A stretch of 64,000 bases of DNA, from positions 49,308,814-49,372,813 of the forward strand of contig JBANSL010000003.1 in NCBI GenBank assembly GCA_037127255.1. The letters run 5' to 3'. This document shows positions 1-10,999 of this stretch, piece by piece. Source of the stretch: Persicaria tinctoria (Eukaryota > Streptophyta > Magnoliopsida > Caryophyllales > Polygonaceae). Made by a program: the position numbers and the translations under genes. Every line of letters begins with the position of its first letter. Within the stretch, counting starts at the first letter, position 1. The notes beneath the pieces were generated by a model, which worked only from the letters and a program-made list of their open reading frames with translations, had not been told where the DNA came from and ran no database searches.

Positions 1-925
1 ATTCAATTTCAGTGAGAGACAGTTAGTTACACATAGAGAGAAGAGGTTGTAAGTTTGAGTTTATTTAGTGCAAGATGTTATTTCCTTTCAATCAATTTCT
101 GAGGTTGCGATGAAGCGCGAGTAGTCCACCCACTTCTAGGGTTGGGGCGAGCCCGACGATAGCCCTACGTGCCTGAGGTAAAGATCCGACCTTTATCATG
201 TTTTGAGCATCTACTACTTGTTTATGTGTTTATTACCCATCTAATGGAGGTCCATGTTAACAACTTGGATTGTAAACATAAAATCAGTAGAGTCAATTAG
301 GGTTTCTTGAAAGAGTTGTCTAATTGTTGGAAAAGGCGAAAGCCTTTGCATTTACTTTATTTCGTTTGATGCGATTCACATGATTATCTGTTTATCTCTG
401 CCTTATGCATGCTTGGTTATCGTTGATGCAAACCACAATCTTGGAAGTCCTTTTCATACAGTTTAGTTCAAATCCCCAAAGCATTTGCATTTACTTTATT
501 TCGTTTTTATTCTATGTATTCCTCGAGATCGAATAGCACTCCTCGATCTCGACTACTGATCTTCGACCCAAAGTCGATGCAGCTTCTGTGTGCAGGTACT
601 CGACCAAGACAGCCGACGTCGACCAGGACCCTACTCGATCTCGAGTAAGGGCTTGTCGCGATCGACCACCAGTGCTTATGCTTGCTGCTGCGTTGTTCGA
701 CTGTCCGATCTTCTGTCGAGTTGCTGTACACAAGCTCTAGGACTACTGTTGTCGACCTCTGTGAGATTTCTCCGCTGCCTAGTATCTGCTGACACGCTTC
801 CTCGTGGATCGATCCTGACTTCTCGCTGCTACATCAGGAGGAGGTCTTATAATTATTTACAAGGGACGGAATCTGGTTTGCTGTGATTTATTTATATTTA
901 ATTTTGCATACTCGATTTCCTCCTA
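1..925 (+). mobile_element. Athila-type Ty3/Gypsy LTR, 3' part (element A)
   Basis: The sequence at 110-170 matches in order and wording the U5 block of the complete element E (35,205-35,255) and of the LTR at 11,830-11,885: a GAGTAGT start, CTAGGGTTGGGG, then a GAGCCC motif and an ATAGCC. Around 523-670 lies a cluster of near-palindromic TCGATCTCGAG-like motifs, and 790-880 matches the downstream LTR end block seen at 12,530-12,620 (a 'cacgcttcctcgtgga' string followed by 'acatc-gg-gg'). The 5' half lies outside the window and no PBS follows, because a LINE fragment begins near 925. The assignment to the Athila lineage is by analogy with element E. Confidence 0.55.
332..347 (+). other. Perfect GAAA-tetraloop hairpin in LTR U5
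   Basis: A 6-bp stem AAAGGC/GCCTTT closes a GAAA loop. Related GCGAAAG motifs recur in the U5 of the other Athila-type LTRs. The RNA fold is inferred from the sequence. Confidence 0.5.
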
Positions 926-2745
926 CAAAAAAGCTCTGCATAGAATACAGAGGTTTTGATGATAGATTAGATGCAATTGAAGTGGCTCTTCCCTGCTGAG
1001 ATAGGGTGTTTCCCCGCCATTTACTGAGTTGTTCTCTTGATTTACATATAATCTCGTCATATGTTTTCTTCGTTACCCGCCCGTTTACGATTGGGAAACC
1101 CGGGTATTTCTTCAAACTTCGTTCTAAGGGTATATTAAGTACTCGATCCTTCTAGGTCTCGTGCCTTGTCCTCGGGATTCCTAGCGTGGTTTGAAAGGAT
1201 GACTTGTGGTAGTTTACTTTCTGTCCCGAGAATCTATAGTAGTCCTCGATTATTTATTTTACTTTTATACATGCAGAGATGCTTCCTTTTGAGAAAATGA
1301 TAATGTCATCCGCAAAGGCCATAAATGGGATGCTAGGGCCAGAATTCCCAAATTTAAAGCCAATACTATTATTTGGGCCCTCTGCGTCTATCGACAGTTT
1401 ACGAGCCAACACTTCTGCACCAAGCAAAAATAGGAAGGGAGAGAGACGGTCTCTTTGACATAGTCCTCTAGTTGGTTTAAAAGGTTCCGTGGGTCCATTG
1501 TTAACTAATACAAAGAACGAAACCGTAGTTACACATTCCATAACTATGTCCACGAATCGTTGGTGGAAACCGAATCTTTGGAGCACCAGCTTTGTAAATT
1601 GCCAATCTACTCTTTCATACGTCGTTTCCATATCAAGTTTTATGGCAGTCCAACGTTTCAATCCTTGTCTTGTACGAAATGAGTGGAATATTTCATGAGC
1701 TACAAGTATATTGTCCTGAATTGCTTCGTCGGAAACAAATGCTCATTGGAGAGGGTGTATTAGTTTTCCGATTATCATTTTTATTCGTTCAATGATTATC
1801 TTGGAGATGATTTTATATAGAGTAGAGAAAAGACTAATCGGTCGATAATGTGTAGTCGTAGAGGGGTTATGATTTTTTGGTAAACGTGAGATAAATGTGT
1901 GGTTGATTTGCTATAACAGGTGACCAGAGTGGAAAAAAGCTTTAACTGCCTTAGAAATATCAATTCCCACAATTTCCCAATAATTTTTCTAAAACTCTGT
2001 AGTCATACCATCGGGACCAAGAGATTTATTCCTTCCTAATGAGAAAACAGCTTTTTTGATTTCATTGTTTGTTAGTTGCTTGATTAGAAGACTATTTTCC
2101 TCATTTGTGATGACAGGGTTGATAACTAAAAGGTATTCATGAAGCTGTTGTATTGGGAAGATTTGCTCTCGTCTAAACCTTTTTTCAAAGTCTTTCTGTA
2201 TTTCCTTTTTAATATTTTCATCCCCAACAATTTGGGTTCCTTCTGCAGAACTAATTGTTCTAATGATTTTCCTATTTCTCCTTCCAGGCGCTACTCTATG
2301 GAAATAGGCCGAATTAGTATCTACTAGTTTCAACTGTTTTGACTTTGCTCTTTGACTTCAAAAAGTTTTATGGAATCGGAGAAGATTTTCTCTCTTGCAT
2401 AGGAAGTTTTGTTCTTTAGTGGATGCATTTGATTTTTGGTTTAGGTTGTGGGTCGATTGTATATCCAATAGGGCTTCGTCGACTACTTGGAGTTGCCGAA
2501 AAATATTTCCAAATGTTTTCTTATTCCAAGCTTTCGCTTTTTGTTTCAGGATTTTTTATTTATATATGATTTGGAAGATAGCAGAGCCAGAGCAAGTAGC
2601 TCTCCAAGATTGCTTGACGATATTGCAAAAGTCTTTCCTCTAAAACCATACGTTTTCAAATTTAAACGGAGGGGCTTTGAAAGGGGCGTTCTTTGAGAGG
2701 GTAATTGAAATGGGGCAATGATCCGAATTTGAGAATGCACCATTT
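888..2745 (-). pseudogene. L1-type LINE ORF2 remnant (endonuclease end plus reverse transcriptase)
   Basis: Read on the minus strand, the fragments follow the order of a plant L1 ORF2. The end of the endonuclease comes first (an SDHCPI-like motif near 2,710-2,735). Then come the linker with NSAYFHR (about 2,290-2,320) and the SLGPDG motif (about 2,000). An AFVSDEAIQDN block sits near 1,700-1,740, the palm motif at 1,608-1,619, the FADD catalytic motif at 1,305-1,316, SGQKVN near 1,225, and the thumb segment with PGFPIVNGRV and SKWRGNTLS at 1,010-1,110. Stops and frame changes occur at several places, and the first catalytic motif reads YERV instead of YDxV. The copy is therefore inactive. It ends abruptly against the LTR fragment near 888-925, and no poly(A) end is recognisable. 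L1-like identity is secure; the exact family is not. Confidence 0.85.
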
Positions 2746-2973
2746 TTCGTTACCAATTCGGGGAACATTTCAATAATTTCATGATGAACTTATTCACATG
2801 GAAATCAACATATTTATATATGTATATATTTTAAATAACCCATCATCTTCATGTCTAACCCGACCAGTGATTTCAATTTGTAACCTCCAAAATCAACCCC
2901 AATTATAATGCAAGCTGGTAAATTTGTGAGCGATAAATTTGCAATTCACAAAGCTATCACCAAAAGAAGGTGT

Positions 2974-3425
2974 CACTACACGTGTCACAACTGATAAAGG
3001 TGGTGACAGTGACCCCATAAAAAAACTCTAAAAACAAATCTGTCACCAAAAAAAACCAAAAAAAAGTTATCACCATATATGGTGAAAGCAGTGGTTACAT
3101 TTTTTTTTTATTGTGGTGACACTACTAATAATATTTCGCTTTGTTTGAAGGTTTTCCTTTGGTGACAACAGCGATGTGTATTCTTTTTTATTGTGGTGAC
3201 ACCACTAATAACACTTTCTCTTGTCCTAGTTTTTTCTTTTGGTGACACTTAGGGTGACACTATTTTAAGGTGGTGACATGACTAATAATACTTTCGATTA
3301 TCCTAGTTTTTTTTGCTCTAGTGACAGAGTGGTGACACACCACTAATAACACTTTCTCTTATCCTAGGGTTTTTTCTTTGGTGACAGAATTTTTGACACT
3401 ATTTTAATGTTGGCGACAGCATTGA
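2974..3425 (+). repeat. Subterminal GGTGACA repeat region
   Basis: The string TGGTGACA or its near variants occurs many times, often followed by 'ctactaataa', alternating with T-rich spacers. Short motif clusters of this kind behind a CACTA end are where the element's DNA-binding protein usually acts. Confidence 0.5.
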
Positions 3426-3479
3426 CGACCCTGTTTAAGGTTTAGGATTTAGGGTTTCTATTTTTTTTATTTTGTTTAT

Positions 3480-5250
3480 AACGTCTATGGCTCTCTTACC
3501 CATTCATATATTAGAGGAGAACGCAGGTAGTTTATTCCATGCAGGAAATAATAATGTCAAAAACGAGAATGCAGGTAGTTTATTCCATGTTTATAAGTCG
3601 ATTGGTTCCTTCGTTAATGTCATAAGGCAATTTACATGTTCTTATTATACTTATGATTTTTTACTGATTGATGATTTTGTTTACATTTTACATATAATTA
3701 TAACTTGTGCGTAAAGAGAAGAAGCGTCGAGGGAGAATTGCTTTACTAGAGGTGCATGCACGTACCATGGACAAGCGTGATGCTATCATTTTAAATAGCA
3801 TGCATCAACCAACAGGGCCAGCTAAAGAAATTGTTGAGAAGTTCAGCCAGTTTTTAGGAACCGTGGCTAAAGATCTCATCCTCACTCCTTTGAATTTCAT
3901 AAGGTGGATTTATATGCCGACGAAGGAGAAAATTTGGGATTATGTCACGGTAATGTACTTGTACATGCTTTTTTTTTCCAATATGAATTCAACATGCTTA
4001 CATGTGTATACACGTTTATTATTTAATCTTACAATTTAATATTTCTTTAGAAGAGATACATTTTCCCAAGTGAAGGTAAGAAGTATGTTCTACAGACTGT
4101 TAATGCTTTATGGCGGTCTTACAAATCAAGGTTGAAGGATAAGCACTATTATCCACATGAAACCTTAGAGGAAAGTTTGGCTGATCGCCCTGATCCAGTT
4201 CCGATTGATCAGTGGAAGGACCTTGTAGAATATTGGGATACAAGTGCCGCAATGGTATGATTTTAACTACTAACATCTGTTTAGTTATTATAATGTGATT
4301 CATTCTTTTCCAATAAATGTTTTTTCGTGTTCTAAATGTTAATACAGGAAATAAGTGCAACTAACAAAAGGAATAGAGAAATGCAAAGTGACATGCATAC
4401 CATGGGTCCAAATCGCTAGCTACTCACGTCATAAGTTGGTAATGCTGCTTTTTCTCGGTTAACTATAATTTTTTTTTTAAACTCAAGTTCTTTAACATAT
4501 GGCTTTATAAATAAGATTTATCTTATTCTATTGTACCATATTTCTAAAGCTACAAGATGAACCAAATTAGAAGTTGCCATCACAAGCCGAAGTGTACATA
4601 GAATCGAGAAAGCAGATTGCTGGACGTACCTACCTTATGCAAAAGGAAGAGACGCTGGAAAATATTGTGAGCATAATCTTTGACCATTTTTATATACTCT
4701 ACAATCGATGCCTCTGTTTCTTTCTTTTGTGCAGAAAATCGCCATATATCATTTGCCAAAATTGGAATCTGAAAAAAAAAACAGAAACTACATATGTTAA
4801 ATGTGTGATTTTTTTTTTTTGGTTACATAGGAGAAAATGAAAAATCTAAAAACATCAAATGATGGAAGTGGCAAAGGTGATCCCTATTTTGATGTCATCA
4901 CTAAGAAGGAACATAGTGGTCGCCTGCGTCTGTATAGGAGAGGTGCCACAGAGTCAAAGGTGAAGAGCAAGGATGGAAAGGCACCATTTATTTTCCCATC
5001 AGTTTCTTAGAGAGCATCACAGAGCAGCTCGAGGGGAAAGTAAGACAAGAAGTTGCAGCGCAATTTGAAGAGACAATAGAAGCACGTTTGGAAGAAAAGT
5101 TAGCTCAATTGTTATCAAAGGTAAAGGAGGCCAACCCGAGAATGAATCTTGTTCTTCCAAGTTTTCAAGAAAATGAAGTAGATGCATCTATCTCCCATGA
5201 GAATTCGGTCGAAGATGTTTCATCTAGTCATTCTAGTCTGCGCCAAGGTA
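3480..5250 (+). pseudogene. Transposase_24-type gene of a CACTA element, broken
   Basis: Exon-like segments together read as the plant Transposase_24 family (PF03004). They include RGRIALLEVHAR and LNSMHQPTGPA (about 3,725-3,825) and FLGTVAKDLILTP (about 3,855-3,900). After a GT...AG intron (about 3,949-4,050) come LWRSYKSRLKDKHY and a W-rich block (to 4,257). Further segments read NKRNREMQ (about 4,355-4,385), LPSQAEVYIESRKQ (about 4,573-4,620) and EHSGRLRLYRRGATES (about 4,910-4,960), followed by a charged, coiled-coil-like tail to about 5,250. These proteins accompany the CACTA transposase and probably bind element DNA or chromatin. A frameshift lies near 4,410 and a stop near 5,008, so no full protein can be made. 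A short in-frame duplication (GAGAAYGCAGG...) occurs at 3,515-3,590 in the leader. Confidence 0.75.
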
Positions 5251-6422
5251 TGCGTTATATCATTTATCACACAATGTATCATGTCTATTCGATTCGAATT
5301 TGTAAACAACTTGTCCAGGACTCTTAGATTAATGCTTTTTTAACTTCTCTATATTACTCATAGTAAAGGGAGCATCTAATGGTAGAGAAAGTCATGAAAG
5401 CCTATATATGCAGGGAAGTTGAGGCATGTTTTAAGTTGATTCATCTAAATCAAGAATCTAGTTTTATTTTATAAGAATTATCTTTATGTGTCTAATAAAT
5501 TTCATGTTGGTTTTTAGGTTGCTAAAACTGGTCATTTTGCTGAGTTTGTTCTTACAATCTCTAGATTTGAAAAGATTCCAGCGGGTATGCATACTCTCTA
5601 TCTCCTTCAATTTAACTGATCCTAATAAATGCTATAGTTTCTTCTTCTTTTACCTCATCTTCTTGTTACATTTATGGTGATCTGTTGATTGATAATTTTC
5701 TCTTATGTTTTTTCTTGTTAAATATTCTACTTTTTTGTTTTTGCATTGTTATCGTAGTTGATGTTGTTGTTGAGATCGAAGATTGGAAAAAAGCAAACGA
5801 AATGATTTAAACAAAGTCCCCCGGAGAAAGAACTCCGGGAAGGGAAGATAGAATCAAAATGAGTCCGATAAAATAAAATGTAAAATACAATTACAATAAA
5901 GTAGTCAAAATGAACAAAGACATTCAATAAAAAAAAGATTGCTTCTTCCTTGATTTTTCTGATCATTCTGGTTGTGAAATCTGCTTCTATTTAAATATAC
6001 ATATTTATTTGTATTTCTATTTCATTTATAGTGTTTTGCACTACATTATAGCTTTGTTACAATGAATTTAACAGGAAATAAGTTAAGTTTTATCCATAAA
6101 AGTGGCTATGTTTTAATCCAAAAATGAGTACATATGTATATTAGTATGCAACTTCTTTTTGGTCAAGTTTTTTTGAATAATATATATCCTTTTTTTTTCT
6201 TAGAAGGAATCAAGATCAGTAATGCATTTTGGTCTACTAATCAAGGACAAGTGTTCATTTGGACCCTTTTGAAGATTATGACCTATTTTGTCATGTCCGT
6301 AGATGAGTGCTGCACATATATGGCATGGGTAGTTAGCTAGATATATAGCTAGTTTGTGCTAGAACCACGTACTTGGCTCTATTTTGTTAAGGTAAATTTG
6401 CATTGATAAACACTTGGTGGTC
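5251..6422. other. No gene recognised; AT-rich CACTA interior
   Basis: Only short, AT-rich open frames without family resemblance. A small inverted motif (CCCCCGGAG...CTCCGGG) lies near 5,818-5,838. This is probably the 3' untranslated and interior part of the CACTA element. Confidence 0.4.
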
Positions 6423-6560
6423 GGTTTTTGTGCTTTAGATGAAATTGGCATAGCTTCTCCAAGCTTCAAGTACGTGCAGCTAGCCAACTGTTGGTTTGTG
6501 CATTAGGTGAAATTAGCATAGCTTCTAGCTTCAAGTACTTTGCACCTTGCTAGTCCACTG
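6423..6560 (+). repeat. Two-copy direct repeat of about 67 bp
   Basis: Two adjacent units share 'gaaatt-gcatagcttct' and 'cttcaagta', with scattered substitutions, directly upstream of the right subterminal repeats. Confidence 0.7.
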
Positions 6561-6694
6561 TAATTTTTGTATGAAATATCTAAAATTGATGGTAAAGTTT
6601 GCAAGGATGAACACTATTTTGTAGATAATTAACAGGGAATGGTAAATACTAGTTGATGTGGAACTGTATGTATGAATCTGTACATAATATCTAA

Positions 6695-7090
6695 ATCTAT
6701 AAACCGCCAGCTAAAGAAGAAAAAATGCCACAATTAGTTCACTAAACCGCCACTGATGCATTAGAAAACTGCCACCTTAGCCCTTAAGTGTTCAACGATC
6801 ATTTTTGAAAACCGTCACCAAAGCTGTCAAAACCGCCACCTAAAAAAATTCTACAATTTGGATAAAACCGCTACATTACGTCAATAGCTGGCGGTTTTTT
6901 TACCTCTAATGTAGCGGTTAGTCCTATTTCCTAAAATCCGCTGCATTTGCTTTAAAAAAACCGCCACATTTAAGCTAAGGTAGCGCGAGCTGATGTAGTG
7001 GAAAAAAACCGCCACATTAGACTTTAAGTGGCGGATTTGGTACTTTACATGGCGGTTTTTCGGCGCCATATTAGCCTCTTAATGTAGTAG
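6695..7090 (+). repeat. Subterminal AACCGCCAC repeat region (right CACTA arm)
   Basis: The motif AACCGCCAC appears at least six times on the plus strand up to about 6,870 and at 6,959 and 7,007. The reverse form GGCGGTTT appears at 6,890, 7,029 and 7,051. A TGTAGTG string lies at 6,994-7,000 and a TGTAGTAG string near 7,083-7,090, next to recognisable LTR sequence. Confidence 0.55.
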
Positions 7091-7372
7091 TTTCTCTACT
7101 TTATTATCAATTCGCTTTACAATCATAAAGTTGGTTACTTTAATTCCTTATTACTTGGTCATAAATCATTGTTTTGTCATAAGAGTCTTTGTTGAGACTT
7201 ATTGAGTAGTAAATCACTTCTCCATGTGTTCGACTTCAGACTTCATTGCTATACTAGTAGTTGTTTAGTTTATCAATTTATTTGTTTGCTATTCTATTGG
7301 TTTTGTTCTTTGTGTTTGGATTTTATTACTATTTGGGAAAGGGCGAAAGTGCCGACAACGTTCGTCCCGGAC
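7091..7372 (+). mobile_element. Gypsy LTR fragment (3' part), plus orientation
   Basis: This stretch is the inverted counterpart of 8,086-8,330: both contain the strings 'tctctactttattatcaatt', 'gtcataagagtctttgtt' and 'ttactatttgggaaagg', ending in 'gttcgtcccg'. It carries an extra segment of about 55 bp near 7,275-7,325. It stops exactly where gag sequence of the opposite orientation starts. Confidence 0.75.
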
Positions 7373-7379
7373 CAACCGT

Positions 7380-7872
7380 GTTGTGGATACCTACCCTTAA
7401 GCTTCTTGAGCTGCTCAACATACTCATAAAGACTCTTCGTAGGTGATTTCTCAATACTATATAACTCCTTCTTGAGTTTGTTGAGGCGAGTCGAAGCAAA
7501 GTACTTTTGCAAGAAAGCTTTATTCAATTCAACCCAAGTAGTAATGCTTTCGGGGGATAGATAATAAAGTCAATCGCTTGCAAAATCTTTCAAGGTAAAG
7601 GGGAACACTGTCAACATCAATTTGTCATCGGTAAGGCCGTGGGATCTAAGTCTATCTCACACACTCACGAAGGTAGAAAGGTGTTTGTTTGGTTCCTCCC
7701 CGGGCAATCCATGAAATTATGGTAAAATAGTAGACCAATTCGACTTATACTCAAATCTTGAACCCTCAGGGAGATCAAGAAGTCTTATTCCAAGTGGTTG
7801 AGCACTCAAATTAGGTTCCTTTAGATTTCTCAGGTTCCTTCTTGGAGGATTAACAATTTCGTCTCCCATCTC
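7380..7872 (-). pseudogene. Ty3/Gypsy gag fragment
   Basis: On the minus strand, the segments from 7,872 down to 7,380 read as a plant Gypsy gag. They contain FHGLPGEEPNKHLSTF, a DDKLMLTVFPFTLKDFA block, LYYLSPESITTWVELN, AFLQKYFASTRLNKLKKEL and SLYEYVEQLKKLKGRYPQHG. This is the retrotransposon gag domain that forms the particle around the element RNA. Stops interrupt it near 7,716, near 7,665 and near 7,570, and it is truncated before any zinc knuckle. Its leader, PBS and LTR lie directly upstream on the same strand. Confidence 0.8.
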
Positions 7873-8062
7873 CTTTTGTGTGTCAAATTTGAGCCTCCTT
7901 TTCAACCTAAGAGATCTTTCAATCTCAAAATAAAAAGACAAATGCAATGAATTAGAAGATCGGGTTTGAACGATACAAGGACACAAAAGACTCAAAGAAA
8001 AAAAAAAAAAAAAAAAAAAGAGAATCAATGATAGAAATAAAGAAAAGCAAACTCTTTTCTTC

Positions 8063-8080
8063 TCCCTGGCAACGGCGCTA
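8063..8080 (-). other. Degraded tRNA-Asp-type primer binding site
   Basis: The minus strand reads TAGCGCCGTTGCCAGGGA, two changes away from the TGGCGCCGTTGCCGGGGA of element E. Both are G-to-A on this strand, as expected from cytosine deamination on the other. It sits between the LTR end and gag, as a PBS should. Confidence 0.7.
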
Positions 8081-8085
8081 AGAAT

Positions 8086-9230
8086 TTGGTGCGGGACGAA
8101 CGTCGTTGGCACTTTTGCCCTTTCCCAAATAGTAATAAACCAAACAACTAATAGTATAGCGATGATGTCCGGAGTCGAACCCACAGAGAGAAGCGGATCA
8201 CTACCAATATCTCTAACAAAGACTCTTATGACAAAAGCAATGACTTGTGACAAATTGATAAGAAAGTAAAGTAATCAACTTGATGAATGCAAAGTAATTG
8301 ATAATAAAGTAGAGAATATATTTCATCTGTAATTCTATGACAATAGTTGAGATTCATTATCCTATGATTGATTCATTAATTACTCATAGGTATATGTCTA
8401 CTTGACTAAAGTTGAAGTATCCGCAAGGATACAATCACCGTATTCAATATAAGTAAAGAATAGCATTAAGGACTCAAGTAGTTAGACCAATTGGCATATC
8501 GATTCAATGTAATTAGAGGCAAACATGTGCAAACCACAATCGGTCCGAACAACATCTGACGATATAGATCAATCGAAATCATCCACTACAAAGAAAAAGA
8601 AATATCACTACTTCAATACCTTCGTTTTCTATCAAGAACAGAACAACGAATTCATAGCTAAGATGCAATTCCTAACATAGTGATCAATCATAGAAAGGAA
8701 CACACATATAATAAATAGGCACAAGATGATAAATATACTTATAAATAATTAAATAGAATCAAATCCTCACAATCTATTCAACCATGTCTTCGAATAACAG
8801 GCCAATCTATGATTTTAGCAACTCATAGGCCAAAAACCTCTATTTTGTCTATAGGTGTTCATTGTCTCACAATAATCTCTCTCTCAATAGGCACACACAG
8901 CTGGAACAATCAATAAAAACCTCATAAAGAGCCATGCAAAACCCTAAAATATAATAATAATAATAATAATACAATAGGAAATAGTATCTTCATATCCAAA
9001 TCGCAATCGTTGGACACGGGGTCACGAAGGGCGTCGCCTAAAGCACAGCGGGCACCGCCATACTCAGAGATGGATTTTCCTTCTTATATCAATGTTGTTC
9101 TTCCTTGCTCCTCCATAGTCTCTTCCTCAGCCATCACATGCTCCAAATCATGTCTCGTAAGCTCTTCCAAGATCCCTTCCAAGGTCGGAATATAATTCTA
9201 TAGATTAAACAATACAAATGTGTAGATTCC
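8086..9230 (-). mobile_element. Gypsy LTR, minus strand
   Basis: It follows the PBS on the minus strand and shares its terminal part with the inverted fragment at 7,091-7,372. The part around 8,821-8,930 matches the fragment at the window's right edge (63,880-64,000), including 'aaaaacctct', 'tgttcattgtctcac' and 'ggctggaacaat'. The outer boundary is not defined; about 9,200 is an estimate. An (AAT)n tract lies at 8,950-8,971 and a GGGCGTCGCC-type motif at 9,028-9,040. Confidence 0.65.
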
Positions 9231-10349
9231 GAACTCGACAAGTCCCAGACCCGCGTACACTTCTCGTTGTTCGGGCTAGTTTGGGACTTGCCGCACTCCA
9301 GGAGACTAGCTTGGGGAGCAGGAGTGCTTGCCTTCCTTTACCGGGGATTAGGGGAGACCACGAGAGGCGAGGCTAAAGGGCCTACGTGGGTGTGCTGCAC
9401 TGTTGTAGGTAACATGTTTCTTTAATACTGTAAATATGTTCCTCTACTTGCGAGTTACATTTAATAAGTGCTCTAATGGTTTATAACTTTCAGGCATGGA
9501 TCTGGTCGTACTTCCCTTGTTTTGCGGATCCGCTTCGCTCGGATAAGGATGCACTCGCTGATGATCCCCGATACATGGCACGGTTCGACCTGTCAAAGGC
9601 CGCGAAGAGGGGGAACGACAAGGAGAGGTGCAAGTGTGAGAAGAGGCTTCGAGCACAGCTTGAGCGCATGACCATCGATCAGGTAACCTGTTTCTCACTT
9701 TCTTTGATTTTAACTACATATGTCGAGTAAGATTGTTTCCCTTATATCATTTTTTGAACATAGGTCGAGTGGATGCCTTTTGGAAGAGACCTGGATTTCG
9801 TAGGTCAGTTTCGCTCCTCCACCAATCGAGGCACCCTCAGATTTGGTGGCCTCTTTGAGCCGTACATGCCAGACATGGAGCTCCGATAGTTCGGCCGCTT
9901 GCAGGAGTAGCCATTGGCCGTCATCTCTCCGTCCTTTGTGCAGTGCCCGTTTCGCTTGCAGAGGCGTTACATCGTGACGTTCGGCCTGCAGCACCACCAT
10001 TGGGCAGATCGGGACGATGGGAGATTCTACTCTTTCACCGATCACCAAAGGACGATCGAGAGTTGTCAGGGAGGCGTCTCAGGCCTCAGTTGACTACCTC
10101 GCTTTGTTTTTGTCGCAGAGTCTAGGTCATGTGTTTCCCACGATAGTGATACTACCTGATGCTCCTCCGGCTGTGCCTACCCACCTAGATGACGACATCG
10201 GACCAGATGGGGATGGGGATGAGGCCCAGATTACTGCGCGCCAGGCCCGAGTCGACGAGATGACCCAGGCCATTCAGGAATTGGTCGGGCATCCCCAGGT
10301 AGACCAAATGTATGAGCATTTCATGGGCTACATTCGATCTCTGCAGTAG
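9231..10349 (+). pseudogene. Plant mobile domain (PMD) gene, pseudogene with intact introns
   Basis: The exon reading resembles PMD proteins (PF10536), found in host MAIN-like genes and often carried by Mutator-like or Gypsy elements. Exon 1 (to 9,408) holds AWGAGVLAFLYRGL and a GCAALL block. An intron (9,409-9,493) leads into AWIWSYFPCF and the rest of exon 2 (9,494-9,682). A second intron (9,683-9,763) precedes VEWMPFGRDLDF, GGLFEPYMPDMELR-FG and an HHHWADRDDG block. The last exon (from about 10,119) ends at a TAG at 10,347. The splice borders are canonical. Stops replace expected glutamines at the end of exon 1 (9,406-9,408) and before FG (about 9,887), so the gene is dead. No flanking element ends could be assigned. 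Confidence 0.7.
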
Positions 10350-10999
10350 ATACATTATAGTCCCTTTGTTTATGACATACATTTCGTATTTTGTCGGTAT
10401 ACTATATTTGTGTATTTCGTGTTGTTTGCGTTATTATTTTCGATGGTTTCTACCCAATCACAACAACAAACAATCACATGCAAACGCTTCACTTCATAGA
10501 TAACGATCAGATAACGATCAGATTACACATCAGATTACATATCGATAACAACATAATTTTTTCTTCATATCGACCAGGTTATTCTTAGATCGTCTTCCAA
10601 TCTCCATATTTTCTTCCCTCACAAGTATCCCTGCCGTTTGAGCCACGTCAACGTGGTCACCTCTCTTTACATCAGCGAAGAATGACCAGATATGTTAAAG
10701 CAGAAGATCTCCAACCTTCCACTCGTAGGCTCCACGAATGCCCGGATGAAAATCATTACAGTTCAGACAACCGAGCAACAAGGGTGCAGAAATGTGATTC
10801 TCTTTTTCACAAACGACCCGAAACAGCGCGCATGGATGCATGCCTCTGTATTCTGGACTGCTACAAGCACATTTGGACTCCTCCGGGGGCATTAGGTACC
10901 GAACCCTTTCGATTACAAAATCAATTTTGTCCGTGGAGCCTACTATTCCAGTTGTAACCGGCTCCATGGAAGAATTAAAAATGTGGAAGGAATGAAAAT
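10350..10999. other. No gene recognised
   Basis: Open frames between 10,680 and 10,970 on both strands resemble nothing I know. A small direct repeat of 'ataacgatcaga' and 'catcagattaca' lies at 10,500-10,545. Confidence 0.4.

Larger units (their letters stand above)
2974..7090 (+). mobile_element. Probable CACTA (En/Spm-like) DNA transposon, decayed
   Basis: The left end at 2,974 reads CACTACA and is followed by several hundred bases with dense GGTGACA motifs. The interior carries a spliced Transposase_24 gene, typical of CACTA elements. The right part (6,695-7,090) is dense in AACCGCCAC motifs in both orientations and ends with a TGTAGTAG-like string next to an LTR fragment. The two subterminal motif types differ, so the ends may belong to two different elements. 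No TnpD-type catalytic transposase is visible, so the copy would be non-autonomous. Confidence 0.45.

Noticed and set aside
6994..7000. TGTAGTG as the right CACTA end
   Set aside because: Subterminal AACCGCCAC motifs continue beyond it to about 7,070, so the end more likely lies near 7,090.
7717..8253. Minus-strand open frame of 178 codons
   Set aside because: Crosses LTR end, PBS and a poly(A) run; only its last part overlaps the gag start.
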